Below are positions 52,028 to 61,400 of a stretch of DNA of 64,000 nt, in pieces. Source of the DNA: Onychostoma macrolepis (taxonomy: Eukaryota > Chordata > Actinopteri > Cypriniformes > Cyprinidae); contig NC_081155.1 of assembly GCF_012432095.1 (NCBI RefSeq), positions 34,973,125 to 35,037,124 on the forward strand. Direction: 5' to 3'. Both the position numbers and the translations under genes were made by a program. Each line of letters opens with the position of its first letter. Positions within the stretch are counted from its first letter, which is position 1. A model generated the notes under the pieces. The model was not told the origin of the DNA, ran no database searches, and saw only the letters and a program-made list of their open reading frames with translations.

Positions 52028-52242
52028 ACCACTCTGATCATACCCCTTTCCTCCTCGCTACAAAATGCAACAAGGAACGTTCATCAATGATGTAAAGCGT
52101 ATGAAATGAATCATTACTCTACACCCGATTCACGCTCAGAAAAGAGTATCAAAACTCATCATCGTGGTTAGGAAGACACAACACTTTCGAAACACATTTC
52201 CACGTTAAACACTATAGAAATGATCCCTGAAAGTATAGTCTT
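52028..52242 (-). ncRNA. U3 small nucleolar RNA gene, array copy 1
   Basis: 215 nt. The 5' end AAGACTATACTTTCAGGGAT is canonical, followed by CATTTCTATAGTG, the C' box region CCACGATGATGAG, the B box GAGCGTGAATCGGG, the C box CATTGATGAACG and the 3' end ATGATCAGAGTGGT. The D-box position is CAGA. A PSE-like sequence (GTGTCACCATCTTTTAGAC) lies at 52289-52307, 47-65 nt upstream. A 3'-box-like GTTAACAACAGA lies at 52007-52018, 9 nt downstream. No disrupting change was seen, so it is probably functional. Confidence 0.9.
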
Positions 52243-52376
52243 AACTTTCACTGACTAAAACCAGCTCGGGTCAATTCTGACACTCTGAGTCTAAAAGATG
52301 GTGACACAACCGAACAACTGCGATGAGAAAAGTTACATCTGGAACAATAGCGTTTTTAGTTTCTCAAAAATAAAAA

Positions 52377-52637
52377 TAATAATAATAATAATTATTAAAA
52401 ATATGCATAAGTATATGTAAGTTTTTTTTTTTTTTTTTTGAGTTGCTGATGTACCTATTGTGGGTTGTTACTGATCAATGGATCTTGACAGAGATTGGTC
52501 ATGGGTCTGTTTTTAAGCGTGGTTTGCTTTGTGACTGTCATGTTTGAAAGAATTCTTGATGGTCATGCAACCGAAACGTTGTTGTTAATAAATATTTTGA
52601 TACTTTTTGCATAGATAGTGTGCAGGATTTGTTTTTT
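52377..52637. mobile_element. Inserted element in unit 1, with long target duplication
   Basis: The insertion is flanked by GTTTCTCAAAAATAAAAAT on both sides (52358-52376 and 52638-52656). A 19-bp duplication of this kind suggests target-primed (LINE/SINE-like) insertion. Its 3' half contains ACCGAAACGTTG followed by TTAATAAATATTTTGATAC, reminiscent of non-LTR element tails. The same insert is in units 3 and 4; unit 2 has the empty site. Confidence 0.65.
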
Positions 52638-52792
52638 GTTTCTCAAAAATAAAAATAAAACAATTTCAGATTGAATAATTCCAAGTGTAAGTTCTCTTTA
52701 TAAAACAAGAAATATGAAAGAAAAAAAAAGAAAAAAAAGAAAACGCTAAGAAAACTTGTAGTTCATTAAGTCTACTATTAAAAGCTAAGAAA

Positions 52793-52886
52793 AACACTCT
52801 GATCATACTCATGTCCTTCATACTGCAAAAACACAATAAGGAACATAGTTAAGCATTATAGAAATGACTTCTGCATGTATACTTTT
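52793..52886 (-). pseudogene. mini-U3, unit 2
   Basis: Same structure as the unit 1 mini-U3, with 5' and 3' U3 ends joined. A 3'-box-like CTTTTAATAGTAGA (52771-52784) lies downstream. Promoter-like sequence homologous to the U3 upstream region lies above it. Confidence 0.7.
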
Positions 52887-53100
52887 AAACTTCATTCACT
52901 AATATCACCCCTGAGTCTCTCAGATGAAACCAATCTCATAGAAACAAGAAAACTTACATCTGAAATAACAGCATGTTTAATATTTTTCAAAAGAACAACA
53001 GCATAAGCTGTTTCAAACAAAACAAAATTATTTTGTTAATAAAACCTTAAACCAATAGATTCAAATAAAACCTCATATTTCTGTTATTAACTTTTATAAA

Positions 53101-53316
53101 ACCACTCTGATCATACCCTTTTCCTCCTTGCTACAAAACAGCAACAAGGAACGTTCATCAATGATGTAAAGCGTATGAAATGAATCATTACTCTACACCC
53201 GATTCACGCTCAGAAAAGAGTATCAAAGCTCATCATCGTGGTTAGGCAAACACAACACTTTCGAAACACATTTCCACGTTAAACACTATAGAAATGATCC
53301 CTGAAAGTATAGTCTT
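53101..53316 (-). ncRNA. U3 small nucleolar RNA gene, array copy 2
   Basis: 216 nt with the same boxes as array copy 1 and CAGA at the D-box position. The 3'-box-like GTTAATAACAGA is at 53080-53091. This unit lacks the 250-260 bp insert, so it shows the ancestral spacer. Minor differences from the other copies lie outside the conserved boxes. Confidence 0.9.
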
Positions 53317-53432
53317 AACTTTCACTGACTAAAACCAGCTCGGGTCAATTCTGACACTCTGAGTCTAAAAGATGGTGACACAACCGAACAACTGCGATGA
53401 GAAAATTTACATCTGGAACAATAGCGTTTTTC

Positions 53433-53451
53433 GTTTCTCAAAAATAAAAAT
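53433..53451. other. Empty insertion site in unit 2
   Basis: A single GTTTCTCAAAAATAAAAAT is present where units 1, 3 and 4 have two copies flanking an insert. It defines the target duplication. Confidence 0.7.
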
Positions 53452-53584
53452 AAATAAATTACAGATTGAATAATTCCAGGTGTAAGTTCGCTTTATAAAA
53501 CGAGAAATATGAAAAATTAAATAATAATAAAAAAACACTAAGAAAACTTGTAGTTCATTAAGTCTACTATTAAAAGCTAAGAAA

Positions 53585-53678
53585 AACACTCTGATCATAC
53601 TAATTTCTTTCATACTGCAAAAACACAATAAGGAACATAGTTAAACATTACAGAAATGACTTTTGCATGTATATTTTT
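53585..53678 (-). pseudogene. mini-U3, unit 3
   Basis: Same architecture as the other mini-U3 sequences. It is almost identical to the unit 4 copy, including the TAATTTCTTTCATACTGC stretch (plus-strand reading). Confidence 0.7.
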
Positions 53679-53879
53679 AAACTTAATTCACTAATATCAC
53701 CCCTGAGACTCACAGATGAAACCAATCTCACAAAGATAAGAAAAGTTACATCTGAAATAACAACATTTTTAATATCTTTCAAAAGAACATCAAACTACTT
53801 AACAAAAAAAAAAAAAACTAATTAGTTTGACAACAGAAATAAATTAAAACCCCATAATTCTGTAATTAACACTAATAAA

Positions 53880-54094
53880 ACCACTCTGATCATACCCCTT
53901 TCCTCCTTGCTGCAAAATGCAACAAGGAACGTTCATCAATGATGTAAAGCGTATGAAATGAATCATTACTCTACACCCGATTCACGCTCAGAAAAGAGTA
54001 TCAAAACTCATCATCGTGGTTAGGAAGACACAACACTTTCGAAACACATTTCCACGTTAAACACTATAGAAATGATCCCTGAAAGTATAGTCTT
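53880..54094 (-). ncRNA. U3 small nucleolar RNA gene, array copy 3
   Basis: 215 nt, all U3 boxes intact, CAGA at the D-box position, 3'-box-like GTTAATTACAGA at 53859-53870. The PSE-like sequence is as in copy 1. The downstream spacer is nearly identical to that of copy 4, so these two units are the most recent duplicates. Confidence 0.9.
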
Positions 54095-54229
54095 AACTTT
54101 CACTGACTAAAACCAGCTCGGGTCAATTCTGACACTCTGAGTCTAAAAGATGGTGACACAACCGAACAACTGCGATGAGAAAAGTTACATCTGGAACAAT
54201 AGCGTTTTTAGTTTCTCAAAAATAAAAAT

Positions 54230-54476
54230 AATAATAATAATAATTATTAAAAATATGCATAAGTATATGTATGTTTTTTTTTTGAGTTGCTGATGTACCT
54301 ATTGTGGGTTGTTACTGATCAATGGATCTTGACAGAGATTGGTCATGGGTCTGTTTTTAAGCGTGGTTTGCTTTGTGACTGTCATGTTTGAAAGAATTCC
54401 TGATGGTCATGCGACCGAAATGTTGTTAATAAATATTTTGATACTTTTGCATAGATAGTGTGCAGGATTTGTTTTT
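54230..54476. mobile_element. Inserted element in unit 3
   Basis: Same insert as in unit 1, with GTTTCTCAAAAATAAAAAT at 54211-54229 and again from 54477. It has a shorter poly-T run and reads ACCGAAATGTTG where unit 1 reads ACCGAAACGTTG, a change shared with unit 4. Confidence 0.65.
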
Positions 54477-54630
54477 GTTTCTCAAAAATAAAAATAAAAA
54501 TAATTTCAGATTGAATAATTCCAAGTGTAAGTTCTCTTTATAAAACAAGAAATATGAAAGAAAAAATTATAAAAAAGTAAACACTAAGAAAACTTGTAGT
54601 TCATTAAGTCTACTATTAAAAGCTAAGAAA

Positions 54631-54724
54631 AACACTCTGATCATACTAATTTCTTTCATACTGCAAAAACACAATAAGGAACATAGTTAAACATTACAGA
54701 AATGACTTTTGCATGTATATTTTT
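54631..54724 (-). pseudogene. mini-U3, unit 4
   Basis: 94-nt U3-like sequence lacking the central domain; see unit 3, its close duplicate. Confidence 0.7.
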
Positions 54725-54924
54725 AAACTTAATTCACTAATATCACCCCTGAGACTCACAGATGAAACCAATCTCACAAAGATAAGAAAAGTTACATCTG
54801 AAATAACAACATTTTTAATATCTTTCAAAAGAACATCAAACTACTTAACAAAAAAAAAAAAAACTAATTAGTTTGACAACAGAAATAAATTAAAACCCCA
54901 TAATTCTGTAATTAACACTATAAA

Positions 54925-55139
54925 ACCACTCTGATCATACCCCTTTCCTCCTTGCTGCAAAATGCAACAAGGAACGTTCATCAATGATGTAAAGCGTATG
55001 AAATGAATCATTACTCTACACCCGATTCACGCTCAGAAAAGAGTATCAAAACTCATCATCGTGGTTAGGGAAACACAACACTTTCGAAACACATTTCCAC
55101 GTTAAACACTATAGAAATGATCCCTGAAAGTATAGTCTT
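54925..55139 (-). ncRNA. U3 small nucleolar RNA gene, array copy 4
   Basis: 215 nt, all U3 boxes intact, CAGA at the D-box position, 3'-box-like GTTAATTACAGA at 54905-54916, 8 nt beyond the RNA end. Confidence 0.9.
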
Positions 55140-55272
55140 AACTTTCACTGACTAAAACCAGCTCGGGTCAATTCTGACACTCTGAGTCTAAAAGATGGTG
55201 ACACAACCGAACAACTGCGATGAGAAAAGTTACATCTGGAACAATAGCGTTTTTAGTTTCTCAAAATAAAAT

Positions 55273-55530
55273 AATAATAATAATAATTATTAAAAATATG
55301 CATAAGTATATGTATGTTTTTTTTTTTTTTTTTTTGAGTTGCTGATGTACCTATTGTGGGTTGTTACTGATCAATGGATCTTGACAGAGATTGGTCATGG
55401 GTCTGTTTTTAAGCGTGGTTTGCTTTGTGACTGTCATGTTTGAAAGAATTCCTGATGGTCATGCGACCGAAATGTTGTTAATAAATATTTTGATACTTTT
55501 TGCATAGATAGTGTGCAGGATTTGTTTTTT
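55273..55530. mobile_element. Inserted element in unit 4
   Basis: Same insert as in units 1 and 3, flanked by a slightly decayed GTTTCTCAAAATAAAAT at 55256 and an intact copy from 55531. Confidence 0.6.
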
Positions 55531-55686
55531 GTTTCTCAAAAATAAAAATAAAATAATTTCAGATTGAATAATTCCAAGTGTAAGTTCTCTTTATAAAACA
55601 AGAAATATGAAAGAAAAAAAATTATAAAAAAAGTAAACGCTAAGAAAACTTCTAGTTCATTAAGTCTACTATTAAAAGCTAAGAAA

Positions 55687-55780
55687 AACACTCTGATCAT
55701 ACTCATGTCCTTCATACTGCAAAAACACAATAAGGAACATAGTTAAGCATTATAGAACTGACTTCTGCATGTATACATTT
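55687..55780 (-). pseudogene. mini-U3, unit 5
   Basis: Same truncated U3 layout, with a few private changes (for example CAGTTC where others read CATTTC in the box A region). Confidence 0.65.
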
Positions 55781-55939
55781 AAACTTTATTCATTAATATC
55801 ACCCCTGAATCTCTGAGATTCTCTGATTTGAATAAACAGCATTTTAATGTTTCTAGAAATACTAAGTTAGTTTAAAAAATATTACTTTACTAATAAAAGT
55901 AATTTGAAATCTCATAATTCTGTTATTAACCTTCTTAAA

Positions 55940-56154
55940 ACCACTCTGATCATACCCCTTTCCTCCTCGCTGCAATAAGCATCAAGGAACGTTCATCAAT
56001 GATGTAAAGCGTATGAAATGAATCATTACTCTACACCCGATTCACGCTCAGAAAAGAGTATCAAAGCTCATCATCGTGGTTAGGGAGACACAACACTTTC
56101 GAAACACATTTCCACGTTAAACACTATAGAAATGATCCCTGAAAGTATAGTCTT
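55940..56154 (-). ncRNA. U3 small nucleolar RNA gene, array copy 5
   Basis: 215 nt, all U3 boxes intact, CAGA at the D-box position, 3'-box-like GTTAATAACAGA at 55919-55930. Its upstream region differs from copies 1-4 and matches the plus-strand gene: AACACCGTCTATGAGACA at 56200-56217 (minus strand), 46-63 nt upstream. This is the promoter-distal founder-like end of the array. Confidence 0.9.
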
Positions 56155-56199
56155 AACTTTAAGTCGGTAAAACCAGCTCTGGTCAATTCTGACACTAGG

Positions 56200-56217
56200 T
56201 GTCTCATAGACGGTGTT
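56200..56217 (-). promoter_or_regulatory. PSE-like element of U3 array copy 5
   Basis: The minus strand reads AACACCGTCTATGAGACA, sharing ACCGTCTATGAGACA with the PSE-like element of the plus-strand U3 gene at the same distance from the RNA start. Confidence 0.55.
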
Positions 56218-56828
56218 CAGAGGTTACTGTCACCACAACCACATTACACAAAACAGCGTTTAGGAAAGTAACATCTAAAAAGATTGGTATTTTCATAATC
56301 ACCAACACTTCAAAGATTTGTAACTACAAACAACAAATATTGACTCAACAAATATTGATTCACATCTAATGAACACGGTTTCTCGGTTAAAATGAGATAT
56401 ATTTCTACATTCAATAGTGTTCACCATTAACATCGATGATAAAAACAACCATCACATTCAAATGGAATTTGTAACATTGTTCTTATTGTTCCGGTTTTAT
56501 ATATACTACGAATAATGTCAAATACGTTGTTGTTATTGTAGTAACAATATAAATGTACTTATATTATTGTCAAACATGCAGTTACCCATAATGCAAGTCA
56601 AACAACGCGTGACAAAGCAACCAATCAAGAGAGAGCATACGTATTCCTCAATAAAATAGACAGAACATCACATTTTAGACTTTCGAACAGAAATATAATG
56701 TATAAATACGTATTAAAAATAACAGTCAATAAAGAATACACATTTTATTTAAGTTAACATGTGTCTGTAGGGTTTTATCGTGAATTGGTACAGCACTAAC
56801 AAATGTCCGGAGCGAAACCGCCCACTCT

Positions 56829-56890
56829 TTATAAAGGTTCCGACAAGAGAGTAAACTGTTCACTCGGTTCAGATTTGTATTCATTCAGGT
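56829..56890 (+). promoter_or_regulatory. Orphan TATA-type promoter with possible first exon (weak)
   Basis: A TATAAAG box at 56830-56836 is preceded by a GC-box-like ACCGCCCA. About 52 bp downstream is a good splice donor, CATTCAG then GTAATT, at 56888/56889. No coding sequence or partner exon was recognised. Confidence 0.25.
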
Positions 56891-56992
56891 AATTTGTTAT
56901 AACCCAGAAAACAGCACTTGCGGTATTCTGAAGACATTCCTATGAATATGTTTTAAATAGGATACATCCATGGAGAAATAATAATGCTAATA

Positions 56993-57437
56993 TGTGACCC
57001 TGGACAACAAAACCAGTCTAAAGTGTCAATTTTTCGAAATTGAGATTTATGCATCATCTGAAAGCTGAATAAATAAGTTTTCCATTGATGTATGGTTTGC
57101 AAGGATCGGACAATATTTGGCTGAGATACAGCTATTTGGAAATCTGGAATCTGAGGGTGCAAAAAAAAAAAAAAAATCAAAATATTGCGAAAATCACCTT
57201 TAAATTTGTCCAAATTAAGTTCTTAGCAATGCATATTACTAATCAAAAATTAAGTTTTGATACATTTACGGTAATAAATTTACAAAATATCTTCATGGAA
57301 CATGATCTTTACTTAATATCCTAATGATTTTTGGCATAAAAGAAAAATCGATCATTTTGACCCATACAATGTATTTTTGGCTATTGCTACAAATATACCC
57401 CAGCGACTTAAGACTGGTTTTGTGGTCCAGGGTCACA
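56993..57437. mobile_element. MITE with 27-bp TIRs
   Basis: The left end is TGTGACCCTGGACAACAAAA and the right end, reverse complemented, TGTGACCCTGGACCACAAAA. Both continue CCAGTCT, with one mismatch overall in 27 bp. It is a repeat I recognise as common in cyprinids. No transposase. Confidence 0.8.
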
Positions 57438-57489
57438 TATAAGAACCTGTGCCAGAGCATAGACTGTGCCAGAGCCATTATAGAGACAG

Positions 57490-57600
57490 AGTTGCGACAA
57501 CGGAAGTTCAGTACGCTCGATCGTCACGTGATTCACGTAGAACTCAAATAGTTCCAGGAAGTTCATGGCGGGGAATACATTGAGTTAGTGAGACAGAACT
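57490..57600 (+). promoter_or_regulatory. Housekeeping-type promoter-like segment without a recognised gene
   Basis: CpG-containing stretch with an ETS motif CGGAAGT (57501-57507), an E-box TCACGTGA (57524-57531) and a YY1-like ATGGCGG (57564-57570) in about 70 bp. This combination is typical of TATA-less promoters. The ATG is followed by a stop after seven codons. It lies where CNOT7 or ZDHHC2 might be expected. Confidence 0.35.
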
Positions 57601-57609
57601 GCGATTTTT

Positions 57610-60390
57610 GGTAACTAGCAGACTATAAAGTAATTTCTTTACATTATTTATATAAATGTATGCGTAGTATACACATGTAGTTGTATCACTGTTGTTTTTA
57701 AAAGATAAAATCCGCTAATATTTGAGGATTAATGTGGTCAGCTATCCTTACCTGCCATGTTAACATATTTTAGGTTGACGTTACCATGGTAAAAGTCCAT
57801 GTTTGCTATATAAACGACATCGTGGTCTTTTACCAAGTAACTTCAGCCTATAAATATAATTATGTGTGTATGTGTTCTAACAACTTGTATGTTAGTCAAG
57901 TGCAATCACATCTTAATGTTCATTGTCGTTTTATTAATCTCATGGTATATGTTAAGTTTGTTGTCTTTGAAAATTCATTCCAAATAAGTGAAGATATTTT
58001 AAGATTAAGTTGGAATTAATCTCGTTTAATGTTTTTGATTCTTGTGCACCTCTCCATTATTAATATATAAATATATATTTGTAGTATATTCAAATGTAAA
58101 ATAACTTAAAACATTTTTACCCATTTAATCATATATCTTATGTATGTTAACTTTTGTTATGCACTTATTTACATGCTATAAAGCATGCTGTCCTTGAACA
58201 GTCTCCACTATAGTTTGCTGTGCTGCATGGGAGCGCTCCAGTCACTCACAGAAAGGAGTATGAATGTATGGTTTCATGGAGAGGAGAAAAATTATGCATC
58301 AAGTTTTGTTCAATTCACATTTATTTGTATAGCACTTTTTTATTATAAACATTGTTTCAAAGCAGCATTACAGAAAATGTATGTTTCTACATTACAAATA
58401 AGAGTTCTGTTAACAGGTGTAACGGTGGCAAAGTAATGTTCATATGGCAGAAATGTTCTAAAATTAGGCTATACAAATCATGCAGTTAAGTAATACCATG
58501 TATTCAGAAACAATGAACAAATTAAAGCAATGGTTACAGGATTTGATCATGTTGATTACAATGAAAGGAAAATGTAGCAGTTTTGTATGTTTATTCAGAG
58601 TCAGCTTTATCTGAAGTCCTCTCAAGGGTGTCATCTCTTCACAGGTGCTGGTCATCTGAAGTCTTCATATGGGCTGGATATAGTCAGCTGGACTTTAGTT
58701 TAGCATGTATGGGCTGGATATAGTCTAACTGATTGTTTTTAGATGGAAAAACTGCCCATAACTCCTGCTCTAGGATCTGTTTTCTTCGTAATAATAGCAT
58801 AACGAAATAGATTTGGCAAACAGTCCAGTGTATCCAGTGTATCTTCTGCTTTGGAAAGCGTCAAATGATTTTACAATGGATTTTCGCAGAGGTGAACAAA
58901 GTAGCCAATCACAGACCTGTTTGTTTATTTCTACAACGCAATGGCCAATCAGAGGTGTTTAGGTTGGAATCCACGCACTCACCGCTTTTTTTGTCCTGCG
59001 CCGAGTTCTATCATGCTCATAACTTCATAAAAAATAAATAAATAAAAGCTTCATTCATTGTGTGGTCACATTCATTGGTTAAAACGGGACTTTGTACGAT
59101 CGTGATGAATGACAGTTTTTAATAATTTTAAAGGGAGTGCTCTTTGCATGCTGTATACTATAATATATTCAGAATTGAAATAAAACTTGTTTTTCATGCT
59201 TGACAAGCGACCACGTACGACACAGAGATAGCTAACTATATATAGATAGATCAATATAATCATTTCTGAAGCACAGAGTTTGCATATTAAAACCACTTTA
59301 TTGACTTGCATAATATGGAATTTCAAGTCTGTATTTGTTAAGTGCTTGCATTACAGTACAGTCTTAAAAAGCGTGCTTAGACTTCTTGTTAATTGCCTCA
59401 GATGGCAAGTCAATCTTGAACAATCTTTGTACACTCATACCTGTTCAAAAATAAATAGTGTGAGAAAATAACAATTTTAGATTAAGGCAATGCTCATTAT
59501 TGGGCTTTATTGTGAGCTACATAATCTCTTTCAAACCCAATTTATGATTTTGGAAGCCTATTACCAAAATGTATTACTGTTTTCACACAATATGATTCGG
59601 TAGCTATATTTAAACATTCCTGAAAATGGAAAAATATAGCTTTGTTTGTAATTGCACTCTCAGAAATAAAGGTACAAAAGCTGTCACTGGGGCGGTACCT
59701 TTTCAAAAGGTACACTTTTGTACCTATTAGGTTTAAATATGTGCACTTTAAGTACTAATATGTACCTTTAAGGTACCAAAATGGACCCTTTAGGTAAAAA
59801 CATGTACCTTTTGAAAAGGAGAGTGTGGCATAATTAAATGTATGGTATGATGCAACATAATATAGTATAAATATAATGAATAAAAGGCCACAATGAGTAA
59901 CTCATCTTGCTTAAAACATTTCTATTAAAAATGCATGAAAATAATCTATTTACTTTGCCACGACACCCATGTGCAACTTCAAAACATACAAAAATTGTAC
60001 CAGCTGAAATTCAGATACACAGCAGAGAGATATGCCATCCTACAGGTTACATGCAAATTATTAATAGATTAATAGCTGATTACAGAATAAAGTTTGATCA
60101 TGCAGGCCTGTGCAGATACTAGAACATGCAGTGCAGAGCGCTGGTTGCAGAGAGACTATCCCAATCAGAGTTTCCCAAGGTTTCAAAATCAGAAGAGGAG
60201 GAGGTAGATTTCATGATGGAATCTCTAACACTATGTCTTCTCTCTCAAACATTTCCAGAGAAAGAAAAGCCATGTCTCTGATTGTCATTCACCTGGTGCA
60301 AAGGAAAAGGGAAAACAGTTATTAAAACCTTTACTTTTCAAATATTCACTCATTAAATCAAGATTTTCCTGTACAAAATACTTAACATAG
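57610..60390. other. No gene seen; interspersed repeats
   Basis: Contains a common fish repeat starting TTCAATTCACATTTATTTGT (about 58306) with TTGTTTCAAAGCAGCATTAC. A palindromic repeat of GGTACCTTTT/AAAAGGTAC type lies at about 59660-59830. No exon recognised. Confidence 0.45.
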
Positions 60391-60399
60391 ACGGTAAGA

Positions 60400-60632
60400 C
60401 ACTACTGTTCAAAAGTATGGGGTCAGAAATTAATACTTTTACTTAGCATGGATGCATTAAATTGATCAAAAGTTTTTTTGAAATATAATATAATATAATA
60501 TTTTACAGTGTTAGTATTGTACTATTTGTGATCCAATAAATCCAGTCTTTGTAAACATAAGTTTACTTTTATGAAAAAAATAAAAACAAGAAAATTCAAG
60601 CTCAACTCAAACTTTTCAATGGTAGTGTGTAT
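60400..60632. mobile_element. 'CAAAAGTTTGGGG' family MITE abutting the micu3 stop codon
   Basis: Left end ACTACTGTTCAAAAGTATGG, right end AAACTTTTCAATGGTAGTGT. The right end lies only about 10-20 bp from the micu3 stop codon at 60641-60643, so the micu3 3' UTR must begin in it or cross it. Confidence 0.6.
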
Positions 60633-60640
60633 GTATATAC

Positions 60641-61400
60641 TTATCTGCCTGCCAATTCCTTCTTCAGACATGATCTAAATGAAGTAAAACGCTCTACAGT
60701 CTTATAGCCCTGCAGAAAGAGAGACAACATTTCTATTAAAGAAATATTAACTTATTTACTATCAACAAACAACTAGCTAAATTACATGGGAAAAAAATAC
60801 TCTTGATAGTACATTATCAGAAGAAAATGTTGCGATTAGAAGTAGTCCTAATAATGTTAAAAACCCTAAAGGAAGCTATAGGAAGTTTCATTGTACAGAT
60901 ATAGCTACTTAGCACTAGGTGGTGCTATAGTTGCAGTGATACTGTCCTTACCTCTTACAATTACATTCGAATGCTTGTAATATCTCAGTGATGTTAAAGA
61001 TGATGCACCATTCTGTCCCATACACCCCTCTCTTACCCTGCCTCCACGGTGCAGCCGGTCCTTCATGATACCAATGAACTCTTTGTAACTGAGCTGATCA
61101 TCGTGATCCACATCAAATATCTTGAAGATGGTGTTGACGAGGTGACGGGTCAGCTTAAGTCCTGTTGCAACATACACTGCCCGAGCAAACTCATCTGGAA
61201 GACAGAGAGAGATGCATTCAAATTTAATGTAACAGGATCAGCTCATTTTATAGTATTTTGAGAATACAGTGGCAGGTTCAAAGTATTTCACCTTGTCCAA
61301 TGGAACGACAGGCAAAGTTGTACATCTGCATGGCAATGGCAAAGTCTTCGAGGTTATTGAGGAACTGGAAGAAAGACCTGAACTCTTCAAAGGTGATGCC
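60641..61400 (-). CDS. micu3: micu3, mitochondrial calcium uptake protein 3 (3' end only)
   Basis: Three minus-strand exons in phase: 61400-61292 (FRSFFQFLNNLEDFAIAMQM), 61194-61037 (VYVATGLKLTRHLVNTIFKI, then FDVDHDDQLSYKEFIGIMKD) and 60709-60641 (GYKTVERFTSFRSCLKKELA, then GR and TAA). The second carries an intact EF-hand loop DVDHDDQLSYKE. The sequence is close to human MICU3 as recalled, including LHRG and the GYKTV terminal exon. MICU proteins gate the mitochondrial Ca2+ uniporter from the intermembrane space. Upstream exons, including the first EF-hand and the targeting sequence, were not found up to the right edge, so they lie beyond it. Confidence 0.95.

Larger units (their letters stand above)
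51591..56230 (-). repeat. Tandem array: five units, each with a mini-U3 and a full U3 gene
   Basis: Units begin with TTGAATAATTCCA at 51591, 52671, 53466, 54511 and 55564, giving lengths of about 1080, 795, 1045, 1053 and about 670 bp. Each unit carries a truncated U3-like sequence at the low-coordinate side and a complete U3 gene at the high side, both on the minus strand. Units 1, 3 and 4 also contain an inserted 250-260 bp element. Units are very similar across U3 and less so in spacers, consistent with recent duplication plus homogenisation. Confidence 0.88.

Noticed and set aside
52540..52600. Hammerhead-ribozyme-like string (CTTGATGGTCATGCAACCGAAACG) in the inserted element, first 20 bases CTTGATGGTCATGCAACCGA
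   Set aside because: It has CUGAUG-like and GAAA-like parts, but the conserved A after CUGAUG is missing, an extra C precedes GAAA, and I could not find matching stems I and III. More likely a non-LTR element tail.
51591..56230. CRISPR-like regular repetition
   Set aside because: The repeats are kilobase-scale U3-bearing tandem units in a vertebrate genome, not short direct repeats with unique spacers.
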